This document shows, piece by piece, positions 27,115-36,435 of a stretch of 64,000 bases of DNA. Where the stretch lies: positions 1 to 64,000 of the forward strand of contig QBVC01000018.1 in NCBI GenBank assembly GCA_003058495.1, in the 5' to 3' direction. This DNA is from a gamma proteobacterium symbiont of Ctena orbiculata (GTDB lineage Bacteria; Pseudomonadota; Gammaproteobacteria; Chromatiales; Chromatiaceae). Within the stretch, counting starts at the first letter, position 1. The number at the start of each line of letters is the position of its first letter. A program made the position numbers and the translations under genes. The notes beneath the pieces were generated by a model. It was not told the DNA's origin. It did no database searches and was given only the letters and a program-made list of their open reading frames with translations.

Positions 27115-27930
27115 TCAGTAGCCATAAGCAAGATAGGTTTCTTTTGACTTATTTAGCACGACACCGACTATATTGAATTTACTTGTTAACTCGTATGCTC
27201 TCTTGAGTTCATCTTTGCGAGTTACACCCTCTTCTATTACCAACATGAGCGCATCGACATAAGGAGAAAACGCAATCACATCATCGCAAGATAAGACAGG
27301 CGGCATATCAAATATGACAATTCGATTCGGATAACGATTTTTAAGCTCATCTACCAGTTTGACAACCCTAGGCGACGACAACATCTCAGATGAATTTTCA
27401 AGTGATTCATTACCTGGCAGTATCACAAGCCGCTCTAAACCAGGATTAATCAGTAACTCGCTCAGCTCTTTATCTTCATTGATAAAATCGCTGATACCTG
27501 GCAGTTTCTCATCCATAAAATGAGGCAGAATACTGGGCCGCCTGAGATCTAAGTCTACGAGTAGTACTGATTGATTTACTTCACGAGCTATGCTTATCGC
27601 AAGATTTATCGATGTCAGCGTTTTTCCGCAATTTTCGTTCGGACTGGTGATAGCTAATGAATTCCATTGATTCGATTTTAAGCTTTGTAATACATGCGTT
27701 CGCAGCACTTTATACTGATCGAAAATTGGATCACTTTTGTTGCCTGAATAAACGCGTTTTTCTCTGAGAAATTCTGCCGGTATATTTATGGATTTCGTAC
27801 TTGTATAGGTAATTTTCGTCAAATCAACGCTTTCTGGTGATTGACTAACCGTCTTCTTGTGACGGTTTTCTGTCACGGTAGCATTCTTTCGGTCTCTTGC
27901 TCTATCAAGTGCTTTCTTAAGCTTTTCCAT
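27115..27930 (-). CDS. EPS/PEP-CTERM-locus tyrosine autokinase (BY-kinase, CpsD/Wzc C-domain type)
   Basis: 271 residues. Bacterial tyrosine kinases act with a Wzz-like membrane partner to control polymer length. Walker A' is VLLVDLDLRRP (122–132) and Walker B is RIVIFDMPP (203–211). Walker A is unusual: SPNENCGKT (96–104) keeps only the final GKT of GxxGxGKT. The C-terminus KETYLAYGY holds three tyrosines, a short autophosphorylation cluster. It follows the Wzz-like gene at 78 bp on the same strand. Confidence 0.85.
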   Translation of the reverse strand: MEKLKKALDRARDRKNATVTENRHKKTVSQSPESVDLTKITYTSTKSINIPAEFLREKRVYSGNKSDPIFDQYKVLRTHVLQSLKSNQWNSLAITSPNENCGKTLTSINLAISIAREVNQSVLLVDLDLRRPSILPHFMDEKLPGISDFINEDKELSELLINPGLERLVILPGNESLENSSEMLSSPRVVKLVDELKNRYPNRIVIFDMPPVLSCDDVIAFSPYVDALMLVIEEGVTRKDELKRAYELTSKFNIVGVVLNKSKETYLAYGY

Positions 27931-28007
27931 ACATTGCCATGCCTACAAATATTCTAACAAACACTATTTAGTTGAATATCAGTGAATAGTTTTAATTGAA
28001 TTATTTA

Positions 28008-29615
28008 TCATTGCCCAATCTCTATACCCATTTTTCTCAGCGCTATATATAAAACAACATCCATTGGTTTAATAAATAGATGTACTGCGGCTATAGCCAA
28101 GACCAGGGTAGCGATCAAACTTGATAGTACTGCGATAGTTTTGTTCGTGTGCCTTCTGGTGTCCTCACTGGTTTCAATGTATGGGATAACTGCCAACGGC
28201 GGAGATTTCGTAATCACCATGACATCCTTAACGCCATATATAGCATCATCCATACTTTCTTTGACAAAAACGTTACCTATGCCACCCGCAATCCCGAAAA
28301 CAAAGCCGAGAAGCAGAATGGCAATTCGGTTCGGTTTGTCAGGCTCTTCAGGTAACTGCGGCGGTTCTATCAGTGAAAATTTCTCGCCCTTCCTCTCCCG
28401 CTCAAGGGATTCTGCCAATTCAGCCTCCAGTTGCTTAGCCTTTACCTCCTGATACTTGGCCAGGGCGTTTTCATAGTCGCGGGTCAGATTGCGGTACTCT
28501 CTCTCTACCTGAGGGCTTTGCAGTAAACGATTTTCGAAGTCATTGATCTTTTCTTTGATATCGTTCCTCATACTCTTGAGGGTAGCCAATTCACTCTCTG
28601 TAGCTTGGAGCTGAGTTTCCAGCTGCAGGTAAGCGGGATTGTCAGCATGGGTTTTGTTCCGCTTGGCACTGGGATTAGCCTCGACCTCCATTTTAAGCAC
28701 CTCAATCTCATCCTTCATCTTGATCAAGGTTGGGTGGTTTTCCGTATAGCGCGTTGCCAATGCCAGGTATTCTGTTTCCAAAGACATTAGGCGGTCTTCA
28801 GCACCCAAGACCCTGTCACCTCTACTGTTATAGAGATCACTGGTCGGATTAATCTGCGACAGTTCAGACTGAAGATAAATTTTACGCTCTTCAAGGCTTC
28901 GTATTTGTTGAGCGGTGTCCGTCAACTCTCTTTCACTGCGTTCCATTAGCTGCATATTGAGCTGTTGTAGTTCCGGCAAATTATTTACATGCTTCTCCTT
29001 GAACTTAGCCAGTGATGTCTCCAGATCCGCAATTTCCTGTTTGAGTTTATTGGCCTCAGCACCTAGGAAGCTCGAGGTTTCCAGAGCAGATTGCGTGCGA
29101 CGCCTAAGGTTTTCATCGAGATACAATGAAACAAGCTCATTGGTAACCTTTTGGGCGATACGCGAATCTTTACTGCTGAAGGCTAGTGTGAAGGCAATCG
29201 TCGCTGTTGTAGGACGGCCACTGCGCGGGTCAACCACATCGGCACTGATCATTTCCAGTTTGATATTTTCGCGGAGCTTTTCTGCCAGAAGCGATAGACT
29301 CGTATCATCCCGCTCTTCCTTGAATAGCCCGTAATTCTCGATAATACTTCCCAAGTTCTCTGTCGTCATTACCCGCTGACTGATCACCTGGATCCGCTCA
29401 CCGGCATAGGAGGTAACTGTCGAACGGACGAGTTCGCTGGGAATTTCTTGCTGTTCAATTAAGATGGTGGCTTCAGAACGATAGATGGATGGCAGACCAA
29501 GCGCCAGTCCAATGCTCAATAGCAGTATGATCGCAGCCGGTACGATCAGCTGCATTTTTCGTCGTTTCAGGATGGCCAGATAGTCGCCGATTCCTAGTAA
29601 CTCTTCCTCTTCCAT
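28008..29615 (-). CDS. Wzz/Lyp-like chain-length determinant of the EPS locus
   Basis: About 535 residues. It has an N-terminal membrane helix (LIVPAAIILLLSIGLALGL), a long periplasmic coiled coil (about 180–400) and a C-terminal pair of helices. The proline-rich EPPQLPEEPDKPNR just before the helix is the usual Wzz signature. This is the polysaccharide co-polymerase that pairs with the BY-kinase encoded next. I used ATG 29615; a GTG at 29627 would add four residues and neither has a strong ribosome-binding site. A hydrophobic tail (490–520) beyond the second helix is longer than in most family members. Confidence 0.87.
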   Translation of the reverse strand: MEEEELLGIGDYLAILKRRKMQLIVPAAIILLLSIGLALGLPSIYRSEATILIEQQEIPSELVRSTVTSYAGERIQVISQRVMTTENLGSIIENYGLFKEERDDTSLSLLAEKLRENIKLEMISADVVDPRSGRPTTATIAFTLAFSSKDSRIAQKVTNELVSLYLDENLRRRTQSALETSSFLGAEANKLKQEIADLETSLAKFKEKHVNNLPELQQLNMQLMERSERELTDTAQQIRSLEERKIYLQSELSQINPTSDLYNSRGDRVLGAEDRLMSLETEYLALATRYTENHPTLIKMKDEIEVLKMEVEANPSAKRNKTHADNPAYLQLETQLQATESELATLKSMRNDIKEKINDFENRLLQSPQVEREYRNLTRDYENALAKYQEVKAKQLEAELAESLERERKGEKFSLIEPPQLPEEPDKPNRIAILLLGFVFGIAGGIGNVFVKESMDDAIYGVKDVMVITKSPPLAVIPYIETSEDTRRHTNKTIAVLSSLIATLVLAIAAVHLFIKPMDVVLYIALRKMGIEIGQ

Positions 29616-29627
29616 TGTCCGCGTCAC

Positions 29628-29946
29628 TTCGATTCGTCAAGAATGGAATTGTATCATAGAAAGAATAGTTTAGAAGAAAAATCTAATATTCTACAACTTC
29701 AATTCGGAATATCCGTAGACATTTTGATGAGGAGTGGTTTGACCATTCGGGATCGAGATCACGTTTCCCTCTCCCGACAATCGAATCGGCGCAAACTGAT
29801 GGACGCCGGCAGCTTGCAGAGGAATATAATTAAATATTGATGGTCAGAAATAAGCGAAGGACAAGATGCCCCGCTCAAAGTGAGTATGCGGAAGAGTGCG
29901 CAGGCCCTGGGTCATAGAAACTCCATCCTTGGAGTATCCAACCCGG
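29628..29946. other. 319-bp intergenic region
   Basis: Between the Wzz-like gene and the VPLPA protein. Two short frames within it look accidental. I see no terminator with a T-tract. The region should contain the promoter for the Wzz/BY-kinase pair. Confidence 0.4.
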
Positions 29947-30435
29947 TTAGACTGAACGACGCGCGCTAAAGGTCGCAAAGCCGACCAGAGCAGAGCCAAA
30001 CAGCCACACGGCCGCCGGGAGTGGAACCGCACTAACGGTCACATCGTATACCGCGCCGGCAAAACCATTTGAAGTGCCATTGAAAGTAAGCGTGTATGTG
30101 TCAGCAACCAAGTTTCCCAGTGAGAAAACGTGGCTTGTAAGGTCGTCGAATGTCGCAGTGAAGCCGCCAGAAGTCACGGTGAATGATGACACATCGAGAA
30201 TAGGACCAAATGTCGAACCGATTTCATTGTCAACAAGCGACACGCTGATAGGCGAATCTGCAAGTAGCGTGAAGGTACCCGTATCAGTAAATGTACCCGG
30301 GTCGTTTACATGATTGTAAGTTTCGGTTTCGCCTAGTGTCAGAGTACGATCCAGATTAGCCGCCAGTACACTACTGCTAGCAACCAGCGCTAATACACCA
30401 ACTGTCAGGTTTGATATCCATCTATACGACTTCAT
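29947..30435 (-). CDS. VPLPA-CTERM sorting-signal protein, predicted XrtD substrate
   Basis: 162 residues. A signal peptide (to about residue 25, SSVLAAN) is followed by a Thr/Ser/Gly-rich beta-strand body with no cysteine and the FxxTF-type segments DPGTFTDTGTFTLLADSP. The C-terminus has VPLPA (137–141), a hydrophobic helix and a basic tail SARRSV. This tripartite signal is the VPLPA-CTERM type that XrtD processes. It is the only such protein I can see in the window and it sits in the same locus as the exosortase. A gagg lies 8 nt before the ATG. The body gives no biochemical function. Confidence 0.9.
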   Translation of the reverse strand: MKSYRWISNLTVGVLALVASSSVLAANLDRTLTLGETETYNHVNDPGTFTDTGTFTLLADSPISVSLVDNEIGSTFGPILDVSSFTVTSGGFTATFDDLTSHVFSLGNLVADTYTLTFNGTSNGFAGAVYDVTVSAVPLPAAVWLFGSALVGFATFSARRSV

Positions 30436-31377
30436 GTCACTGCCTCATCATTGATAATAAAAATCCATGCTCACCTTAGGTCAAACAGTAAATATTATCC
30501 ATATGGATATGGTACTGCGCTTTTCTCTAGTGAGCGTCACAATCACAAGCGTTCAAGATTAATATTGTGATTCTCGCGATTTTTTCGCAAAAAACATGCC
30601 CGCCTGAACATTTACTCACTTAACCTGTTGAAAACCGAATACAATCTGATAGATCAAATTTATAATAACAGCCAGGCTTATCAGTTTGACTCATATTGAC
30701 TGTTAATTTTTCCGACAGGTCGCCGCTTCTCAAAGGTGATTTGAGAAATCTCTTAAGCAAACCTTAAGGTTGGGAAGTTCGATAGTGGCCAGACATCCGA
30801 GAATAGAAATTTACACGTAATTATTATCAACCAAACAGATAGTTACGTATCAACCAGGAGTGACTATATCCGGTGAGGCAGAGCCTGTTAATCGATCTGC
30901 ATACCAATTCTAATTACTGCTATTTGAGACCGGGTCGACATATTTTCGTTACCAGGTTGTAAAAGAGACGAAGCGACTAGTCATTTAATTCATTTATAGC
31001 TAATAGCACAATCTCAGAGTGTGTAAATTATCTCGACGACCCACTTTTTCTTTGGCAATTTGCGCTTTAGTAGTGCAAAAGTTCAGTTACCTGCACTGAT
31101 ATCTTTCAAACCGAGCGACGCATCTTGAATGGTACTAGCTATGCTTTCGGAGCATTCTTGATTGATGATTGTTTAATAGACAATCGCTCAGCCAGCTGAC
31201 CTGTAATGTGAATGGTCCAGCTATTAGCGGTTCTCTTCAGCGGCAGATATGATCGCCTTCACCGTTTATAATTTTCGTTCATAAATAAAGCATTTCCCTA
31301 CTTTTCTTGACTAATTATTTAGACCATACTTCCTACCTCGAAATCATCTTGATGAAGCAGCTCAGGGGGAAAGGGAC
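30436..31377. other. 942-bp divergent intergenic region with possible operators
   Basis: It separates the minus-strand VPLPA gene from the plus-strand priming transferase and so should hold promoters for both. It includes a perfect palindrome atccatatggat near 30500 and an 8-bp inverted repeat (aatcacaa-N16-ttgtgatt, 30541–30572). A ttgact word is at 31307–31312 but has no good −10. I see no gene. Confidence 0.5.
30541..30572. promoter_or_regulatory. Inverted repeat aatcacaa-N16-ttgtgatt, candidate operator
   Basis: Perfect 8-bp arms about 105 bp upstream of the VPLPA gene start. The TCACA/TGTGA half-sites recall CRP/FNR-type elements but their orientation is reversed (arms point outward). 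It may be a binding site of an EPS regulator; the regulator itself is not in the window. Confidence 0.3.
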
Positions 31378-32793
31378 TTGCTTGATGTTAAGCAAACCGA
31401 TCGGTCTCTACTTCAACGACGCAACAGTCTGACCACTTCGCTACAGGCCTTCCTGGACGGCCTGGCCGTGGTGATATTGATTATCGCTCTGCCTCTTCTG
31501 TTTCACGGTAATTTAAGCTCCCACTACATCATATTGGCCCTGGCACTGCTGGGTATCATGTCGGTGATCTATGACCGCATGAACATCTATCGTCATCACG
31601 GCACCATGACGAAGAAGGCCTTCAAGCTCCTGAAGGCATGGAGCAGCGCCTGCGCCTTTCTGCTGCTCTTGGCCTTTGTTACCAAATATACAGAAACCTA
31701 CTCCAGATCGGTCGTGTTGATCCTGTTCGTACTGGGTTACCTGGCCCAGGTCAGCCTCCATTTCGGGGTGAGATTGATCCAGCGGCACATGGTCTCCCAG
31801 GAGGCCAATACCAAGGCCTTGATCATCGGCAGCGGTGCCTTGGCGAACCACTTGTATGAGCGCATCAATACCAACCCGTGGATGCCGGAAGAGGTCATTG
31901 GCGTTGTATCATCAACCGGTAACGACAATGCAACAGATGCGTCAAACAGATCGTCCATGCCGATCCTCGGCAACCTGGAAGACATAAAGCGCTTGATTAA
32001 AGTCCATGACATCCAGACGATCTATATAGCTGTCTCCCTGGACAGTTCGCCGATGATCCAAAAGATCTATTTCGATCTGTTGAATGAAAACGTCAATATA
32101 CACTGGGCCCCAAATATCTTCGCCTTGAATCTGATCAACCACAGTGTGAAGGAGTTGGCAGGGATACCGATTCTGACCCTCTCGGAAACCCCGCTGATCG
32201 GATCCCACCTGTTGATCAAGGCGATCGAGGACCGGGTACTGGCGTTCCTGATTTTGATCCTCGTCAGCCCGATCATGCTGGTAACAGCAATCCTGATAAA
32301 GTTCGAATCTCCGGGTCCTGCCTTTTTCAGGCAGGAGCGTACCGGGTGGGATGGCAAGAACTTCAGGATCTGGAAGTTTCGCAGCATGAAGCTGCACACT
32401 GAAGAGCATGGCGTGGTCAAGCAGGCAACCAGGGATGATCCGCGCGTCACCCGCATCGGACGCTTCATCCGCCGCACCAGCATCGATGAACTGCCGCAAC
32501 TGTTCAACGTATTGGCGGGCCAGATGTCCCTGGTCGGCCCCAGGCCCCATGCCCTGCAACACAACCTGGAATACTCAAAGCAGATCGAGGCCTACCTGGC
32601 GCGTCACCGCATCAAGCCCGGCATTACCGGGTTGGCGCAGATTCGTGGATTTCGTGGCGAGACCAAGGAGCTGGAGCAGATGGAGAAGCGGGTCAAGTAT
32701 GACCTGGAGTACATCAACAACTGGTCGCTCTGGCTCGATCTCTCGATCCTGGTGAGGACTCCCTTCTCCCTGAAGAATGACAATGCCTACTGA
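31378..32793 (+). CDS. Undecaprenyl-phosphate sugar phosphotransferase (priming transferase)
   Basis: 471 residues. The N-terminal half has four to five membrane helices and a Rossmann-like central domain (TKALIIGSGALANHLYERI). The C-terminal bacterial sugar transferase domain starts near 280 (IEDRVLAFLILILVSPIMLV) and has FRQERTGWDGK, SIDELPQLFNVLAG and MSLVGPRPH. Enzymes of this WcaJ/PssY type transfer a hexose-1-phosphate from a nucleotide sugar to undecaprenyl phosphate, starting each EPS repeat. I chose the TTG at 31378, since aggggga is 7 nt upstream and there is no other in-frame start nearby. It begins a plus-strand unit continued by cysC. Confidence 0.9.
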   Translation: MLDVKQTDRSLLQRRNSLTTSLQAFLDGLAVVILIIALPLLFHGNLSSHYIILALALLGIMSVIYDRMNIYRHHGTMTKKAFKLLKAWSSACAFLLLLAFVTKYTETYSRSVVLILFVLGYLAQVSLHFGVRLIQRHMVSQEANTKALIIGSGALANHLYERINTNPWMPEEVIGVVSSTGNDNATDASNRSSMPILGNLEDIKRLIKVHDIQTIYIAVSLDSSPMIQKIYFDLLNENVNIHWAPNIFALNLINHSVKELAGIPILTLSETPLIGSHLLIKAIEDRVLAFLILILVSPIMLVTAILIKFESPGPAFFRQERTGWDGKNFRIWKFRSMKLHTEEHGVVKQATRDDPRVTRIGRFIRRTSIDELPQLFNVLAGQMSLVGPRPHALQHNLEYSKQIEAYLARHRIKPGITGLAQIRGFRGETKELEQMEKRVKYDLEYINNWSLWLDLSILVRTPFSLKNDNAY

Positions 32794-32856
32794 TTCTTCG
32801 ATTTGACTCTTTAGACGATTTTTCCTTAACCACTTGTTGAAATAAGGTGTACCAAC

Positions 32857-33465
32857 ATGGATGACAATGTCTTTTGGCATCATGCTACCGTGACCCGTGA
32901 ACGGCGGGAAAAGATGAACCTGCACAGGGCCAAGCTGCTCTGGTTTACCGGTCTCTCCGGGTCCGGCAAGTCTACTCTGGCCCACGCCCTTGAAGAGCGG
33001 CTCCACCAGCGCGGTTGCAGGACCTATGTCTTCGATGGCGACAATGTCAGGCACGGCCTGTGCCGGGATCTGGGCTTTGGCATCGAGGACCGCACGGAGA
33101 ATATCCGTCGCATCGGCGAGATGTCAAAGCTGTTCGTGGATGCGGGCACCATCGCATTGACCGCCTTCATCTCCCCCATTCGGGAAGACAGGGGGAAGGT
33201 ACGCAACCTCTTTCAAGTCGGCGATTTCATCGAAGTCTATGTCAAGGCGTCGGTTGACACCTGCGAAGAAAGGGATGTGAAGGGGCTCTATAAAAGGGCG
33301 CGAGCGGGGGAGATCCCCAATTTCACTGGCATATCCTCGCCCTATGAAGAACCGGAAAACCCCGAGATCGTTATCGATACGGAAAACAGGGAGATCGATG
33401 AATGCGTGGATTCCCTCGTCGAATCGCTGGAGTCACTTGATGTGATCCCCACCGTGGTGGTTTGA
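32857..33465 (+). CDS. cysC: Adenylylsulfate (APS) kinase
   Basis: CysC phosphorylates APS at the 3' position to make PAPS, the donor for all sulfotransferases. The 202 residues carry the P-loop GLSGSGKST (32–40), the APS-binding [10 protein letters not shown] and the family motif FISPIREDR. Length is normal. It follows the priming transferase by 63 bp on the same strand, inside the EPS locus. The four sulfotransferase genes lie a few kb away, so this copy is probably dedicated to EPS sulfation. No ATP sulfurylase is visible in the window. Confidence 0.95.
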   Translation: MDDNVFWHHATVTRERREKMNLHRAKLLWFTGLSGSGKSTLAHALEERLHQRGCRTYVFDGDNVRHGLCRDLGFGIEDRTENIRRIGEMSKLFVDAGTIALTAFISPIREDRGKVRNLFQVGDFIEVYVKASVDTCEERDVKGLYKRARAGEIPNFTGISSPYEEPENPEIVIDTENREIDECVDSLVESLESLDVIPTVVV

Positions 33466-33524
33466 GTGGCGTATTGCATGCGTTCCCACGCCGGCGTGGT
33501 GGGAACGCGCCATCCGGCAACCGC

Positions 33525-36146
33525 CTATTCCCCACCTTCGCTCAATACGATCTCGACCCGCCTGTTGCCAAATCTTTTCTCAAAATCTTCATGCTCTTCA
33601 TTCGTCGTCTTGGGTACAGGACCCCTCCCCTCGACTCTAATTCGTTCAGTCGTGATACCCCTTTCGGTGAAGTATCTGGAAACCGCGTTTGCCCGGGCGA
33701 TGGACAGGTTCTTGTTGTAAACAGGATCACCACTCGCATCCGTATAGCCTGTAATGGTCACCGTTGATTTGTCGTTGAGCGAAAGGACGATGTAGAGATC
33801 GTTCAGCATTTCCTTGAATTGTTCAGGAATATTGGGATTGTCAAACTCAAAGTAGATCTGAAATTTCATATCGATAGGGGCAGTGACCACCGGCCCCGCC
33901 TCTCTGGCAGACTCACCAATTTCAATCTTCTGGTATTTTGACTGTGTCGCTATGTAGTCCTTGCTCGCCCTCTCCACGGCATCCGCATCATCAATTGAAT
34001 CGATCATTTCCGATTGCATGCGCCGGTCGCCGTCTATATTGGCCTCACTACCAGTTCCACTATCGGTTGATGCCGTGGTGGTACCCGTTGTCCCCGGTTC
34101 CAGACTACTCTCGGGCGTCACCTGGGGCGCATCGATTGCGGAGACATCCGACTCGCTTTTGACAAGCTCTTTTTTCTGCTGACTGTCGTGCTCAGGCGCT
34201 TCCGGTATTTGTTGCTTTTTTTCAACCGCAATCGAAGCCGGATCGTCAGCCTCCGTTTGCGGTTCGGATAGCTTCTGCCACTTCGCAGTCAAACCATCAA
34301 CGGCCCGTTGAACGCTCTCCGGTTGGATGACAAACAGCGCCAGGAAGAAAGCCCCTGCAATCACGAATAAGAATATATTGCGCAGCGACCTCCCTAGTGT
34401 GCCGGTGAAGAGCTCATCGGCCTCGAACGTCTCGATGGTATTGATCAACCCTCCCTTCTCATCAATTTCATGTTTACGTCTTTCCGCCTGCATGGACGGC
34501 AGGTTGAGGATCTCTTCCGGTTTCCCTTCACCGCTCGTCTTGGCGGCTTCAAGCGCGACCGGGGCGGTCACATCGTGAACTTGCGATGTGACGACATCTA
34601 TTTCAGATGCATCGACAGAAGCTTTTTCAACAGCTCCCGATAGCTGCTCCAGGCTCTCTGTATCGACACGTATCTCTGCTGCGTCAGCTGGGATAGTCGG
34701 TGCTGTATCGCTGCCGACCTGCTCCTCTGCGGTCACTGTTCTCTCTACCGTGGCATCGGTTTCTACCAGCTCCTCACCGTAAGGGAAAAACTCGGCCGCA
34801 TGTTCCGTATCTTTCAGTCCCGTCTCTTCATAGCCTTCATCTTCTGCTTCCACATCGGGTGTAAATACCGCTTCTGCATGATCCTCGGACTCCCCGCTCA
34901 ATCCCTCCCCGACCGTTTCAGAGACGGGCCCGTCAAAACCAGCATCCGCTTCTTCAGCCACATCCCCGTGTTCACTTCGAACAGCATCTTCCTCTTCAAC
35001 CACATCCGCGAGTTCGCTTTGCCCGGCCTCCTCATGTTCGGCCATTTCCGCGAACTCGCTTTGTTCAGCATCCACTTCCAGGGCCGCTTGCGGGTGTTCG
35101 TGTCGGCCAACATCCTCATCTACGGCGCCTGCAGTAAGCTTGTTTCGATCGACCTCCTCCCCTTCGAGCCCTTCCCTGTGTTCGCTTTGGCCAACACTTT
35201 CACCTGTAATCGCTTTTGCTGAGTCACCAACCTCACTCGCTGCCTCACCGTCGTCCGGCAGCTCCGCTTGCCCTTCTCCCCGATCATAGTTTTCCCTGAA
35301 TTCTGTAAAGGTCTCTCCGCTCTTTATGGACAAACGCTCTTCATCGAAGAGCTCCTTCGCCACAATCCATACATCTTCTTCTGTGAACTCATGCTTGGCC
35401 TCCAATGCGCCATAGAGAAGCAGTCTACTTACTACATGGTTGATCTTTCTTGGGATGCCTTCTGTCAAGTAGTGGATGAGTGGATAAATCACCTCATCCA
35501 GTTCAGGATCGTGATCCCAGCCGACAATCCCCAGCCTGTGCTCGATGTAGCCTTGTGTCTGCTCAAGATTCATCAACTCAATCTTGCAGCTGGCGATCAA
35601 CCGCTGGCGGATCTGCTCCATTCCCGGACTCAATATCAGCGAACGAAGCTCATCCTGACCGACAAGGAATATCTGAAAAAGCGGGTGACTGCCGCTCTGC
35701 AGGTTGGAGAGGAGACGCAGCTCTTCCAGACCGTTCAAGGTCAGATTCTGCGCTTCATCGATGACAATGACGGCCCGCCTACCCGCGTTGTACTCTTTGG
35801 TGACGAAATCTTCGATATGTGTGAGCAGCGTGGCCTTGTTGTAGCTCTCGGCAGGCAGACCGAACTCCAGGGCCACCTTTCGCAGCAGCTCTTCCGCCTG
35901 CAGCTGGTTGGTTACCAGGTTTATGGCAAGGATTTCGGAGCTATCTATTTCCGACACGATATCGCGTATCAGTGTCGTCTTGCCTGAACCCGGGCGCCCT
36001 GTAATCATGACGAAGCCTTCACCCTGCTGCAGGGCGTATTTCAAATGAGACCACGCCTTGAGGTAGTTTTTGTGTGCAAACCTGAACTGTTCATCGGCGC
36101 TCAACCGGAAAGGATTTGCATTTAATTTATAATAGGATTCAAACAT
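33525..36146 (-). CDS. ExeA-type ATPase fused through an acidic linker and membrane helix to an OmpA-like domain
   Basis: 873 residues with four parts. An AAA ATPase (1–275) has Walker A GRPGSGKTT (50–58) and Walker B VIVIDEAQ (126–133). A long acidic linker (280–585) includes four 14-residue repeats (347–402). A membrane helix (about 591–607, IFLFVIAGAFFLALFVI) follows. The tail has a Ser/Thr-rich spacer and an OmpA-like domain (763–868) with the peptidoglycan-binding pair D803 (YTDASGD) and R818 (LSIARANAV). This predicts a cytoplasmic ATPase tethered by its periplasmic end to the cell wall. ExeA-family ATPases often have a C-terminal peptidoglycan-binding domain, but an OmpA domain is unusual to me. 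It closes the EPS locus, opposite in strand to cysC and converging with it. Confidence 0.85.
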   Translation of the reverse strand: MFESYYKLNANPFRLSADEQFRFAHKNYLKAWSHLKYALQQGEGFVMITGRPGSGKTTLIRDIVSEIDSSEILAINLVTNQLQAEELLRKVALEFGLPAESYNKATLLTHIEDFVTKEYNAGRRAVIVIDEAQNLTLNGLEELRLLSNLQSGSHPLFQIFLVGQDELRSLILSPGMEQIRQRLIASCKIELMNLEQTQGYIEHRLGIVGWDHDPELDEVIYPLIHYLTEGIPRKINHVVSRLLLYGALEAKHEFTEEDVWIVAKELFDEERLSIKSGETFTEFRENYDRGEGQAELPDDGEAASEVGDSAKAITGESVGQSEHREGLEGEEVDRNKLTAGAVDEDVGRHEHPQAALEVDAEQSEFAEMAEHEEAGQSELADVVEEEDAVRSEHGDVAEEADAGFDGPVSETVGEGLSGESEDHAEAVFTPDVEAEDEGYEETGLKDTEHAAEFFPYGEELVETDATVERTVTAEEQVGSDTAPTIPADAAEIRVDTESLEQLSGAVEKASVDASEIDVVTSQVHDVTAPVALEAAKTSGEGKPEEILNLPSMQAERRKHEIDEKGGLINTIETFEADELFTGTLGRSLRNIFLFVIAGAFFLALFVIQPESVQRAVDGLTAKWQKLSEPQTEADDPASIAVEKKQQIPEAPEHDSQQKKELVKSESDVSAIDAPQVTPESSLEPGTTGTTTASTDSGTGSEANIDGDRRMQSEMIDSIDDADAVERASKDYIATQSKYQKIEIGESAREAGPVVTAPIDMKFQIYFEFDNPNIPEQFKEMLNDLYIVLSLNDKSTVTITGYTDASGDPVYNKNLSIARANAVSRYFTERGITTERIRVEGRGPVPKTTNEEHEDFEKRFGNRRVEIVLSEGGE
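34941..35108 (-). repeat. Four tandem 42-bp coding repeats (14-aa acidic units)
   Basis: Residues 347–402 of the ExeA–OmpA protein are four consecutive 14-residue units: GRHEHPQAALEVDA, EQSEFAEMAEHEEA, GQSELADVVEEEDA and VRSEHGDVAEEADA. They share an SE(or HE)-xxxxxEE-xxA pattern. A fifth degenerate unit may begin at 319. Such repeats make a flexible, highly acidic spacer and may vary in number between strains. Confidence 0.65.
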
Positions 36147-36435
36147 TTATTGGCTGCGTATGTTGAATGTACAAACACTACGATCCTATAGGAGAATGCG
36201 TCTGATATACAGTCTTGCGGATAACTTTCATTTTCGTCCCGATCCTTCAGTCGAAGCAAGAATTATCTCCGGCGATTTGCTTGCGCTGTAGATACCGTCC
36301 AGCCCGGCCACCGCCTCGTCAAGCACACAAAGCGGCCGCTCAGCCATGGCAAACGGCTGTTGATTGGCGGAAACCTGGAAGACCGTGAAATCGCATGAAA
36401 GCAGAGTTGGGCACCGCCAGTTTGAATATTCGCCT

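Noticed and set aside
36233-36435. Open minus-strand frame downstream of the 314-residue gene, in another frame (includes MAERPLCVLDEAVAGL)
   Set aside because: It looks mildly protein-like but has no start with a ribosome-binding site, and joining it to the 314-residue gene would need a frameshift for which there is no signal.
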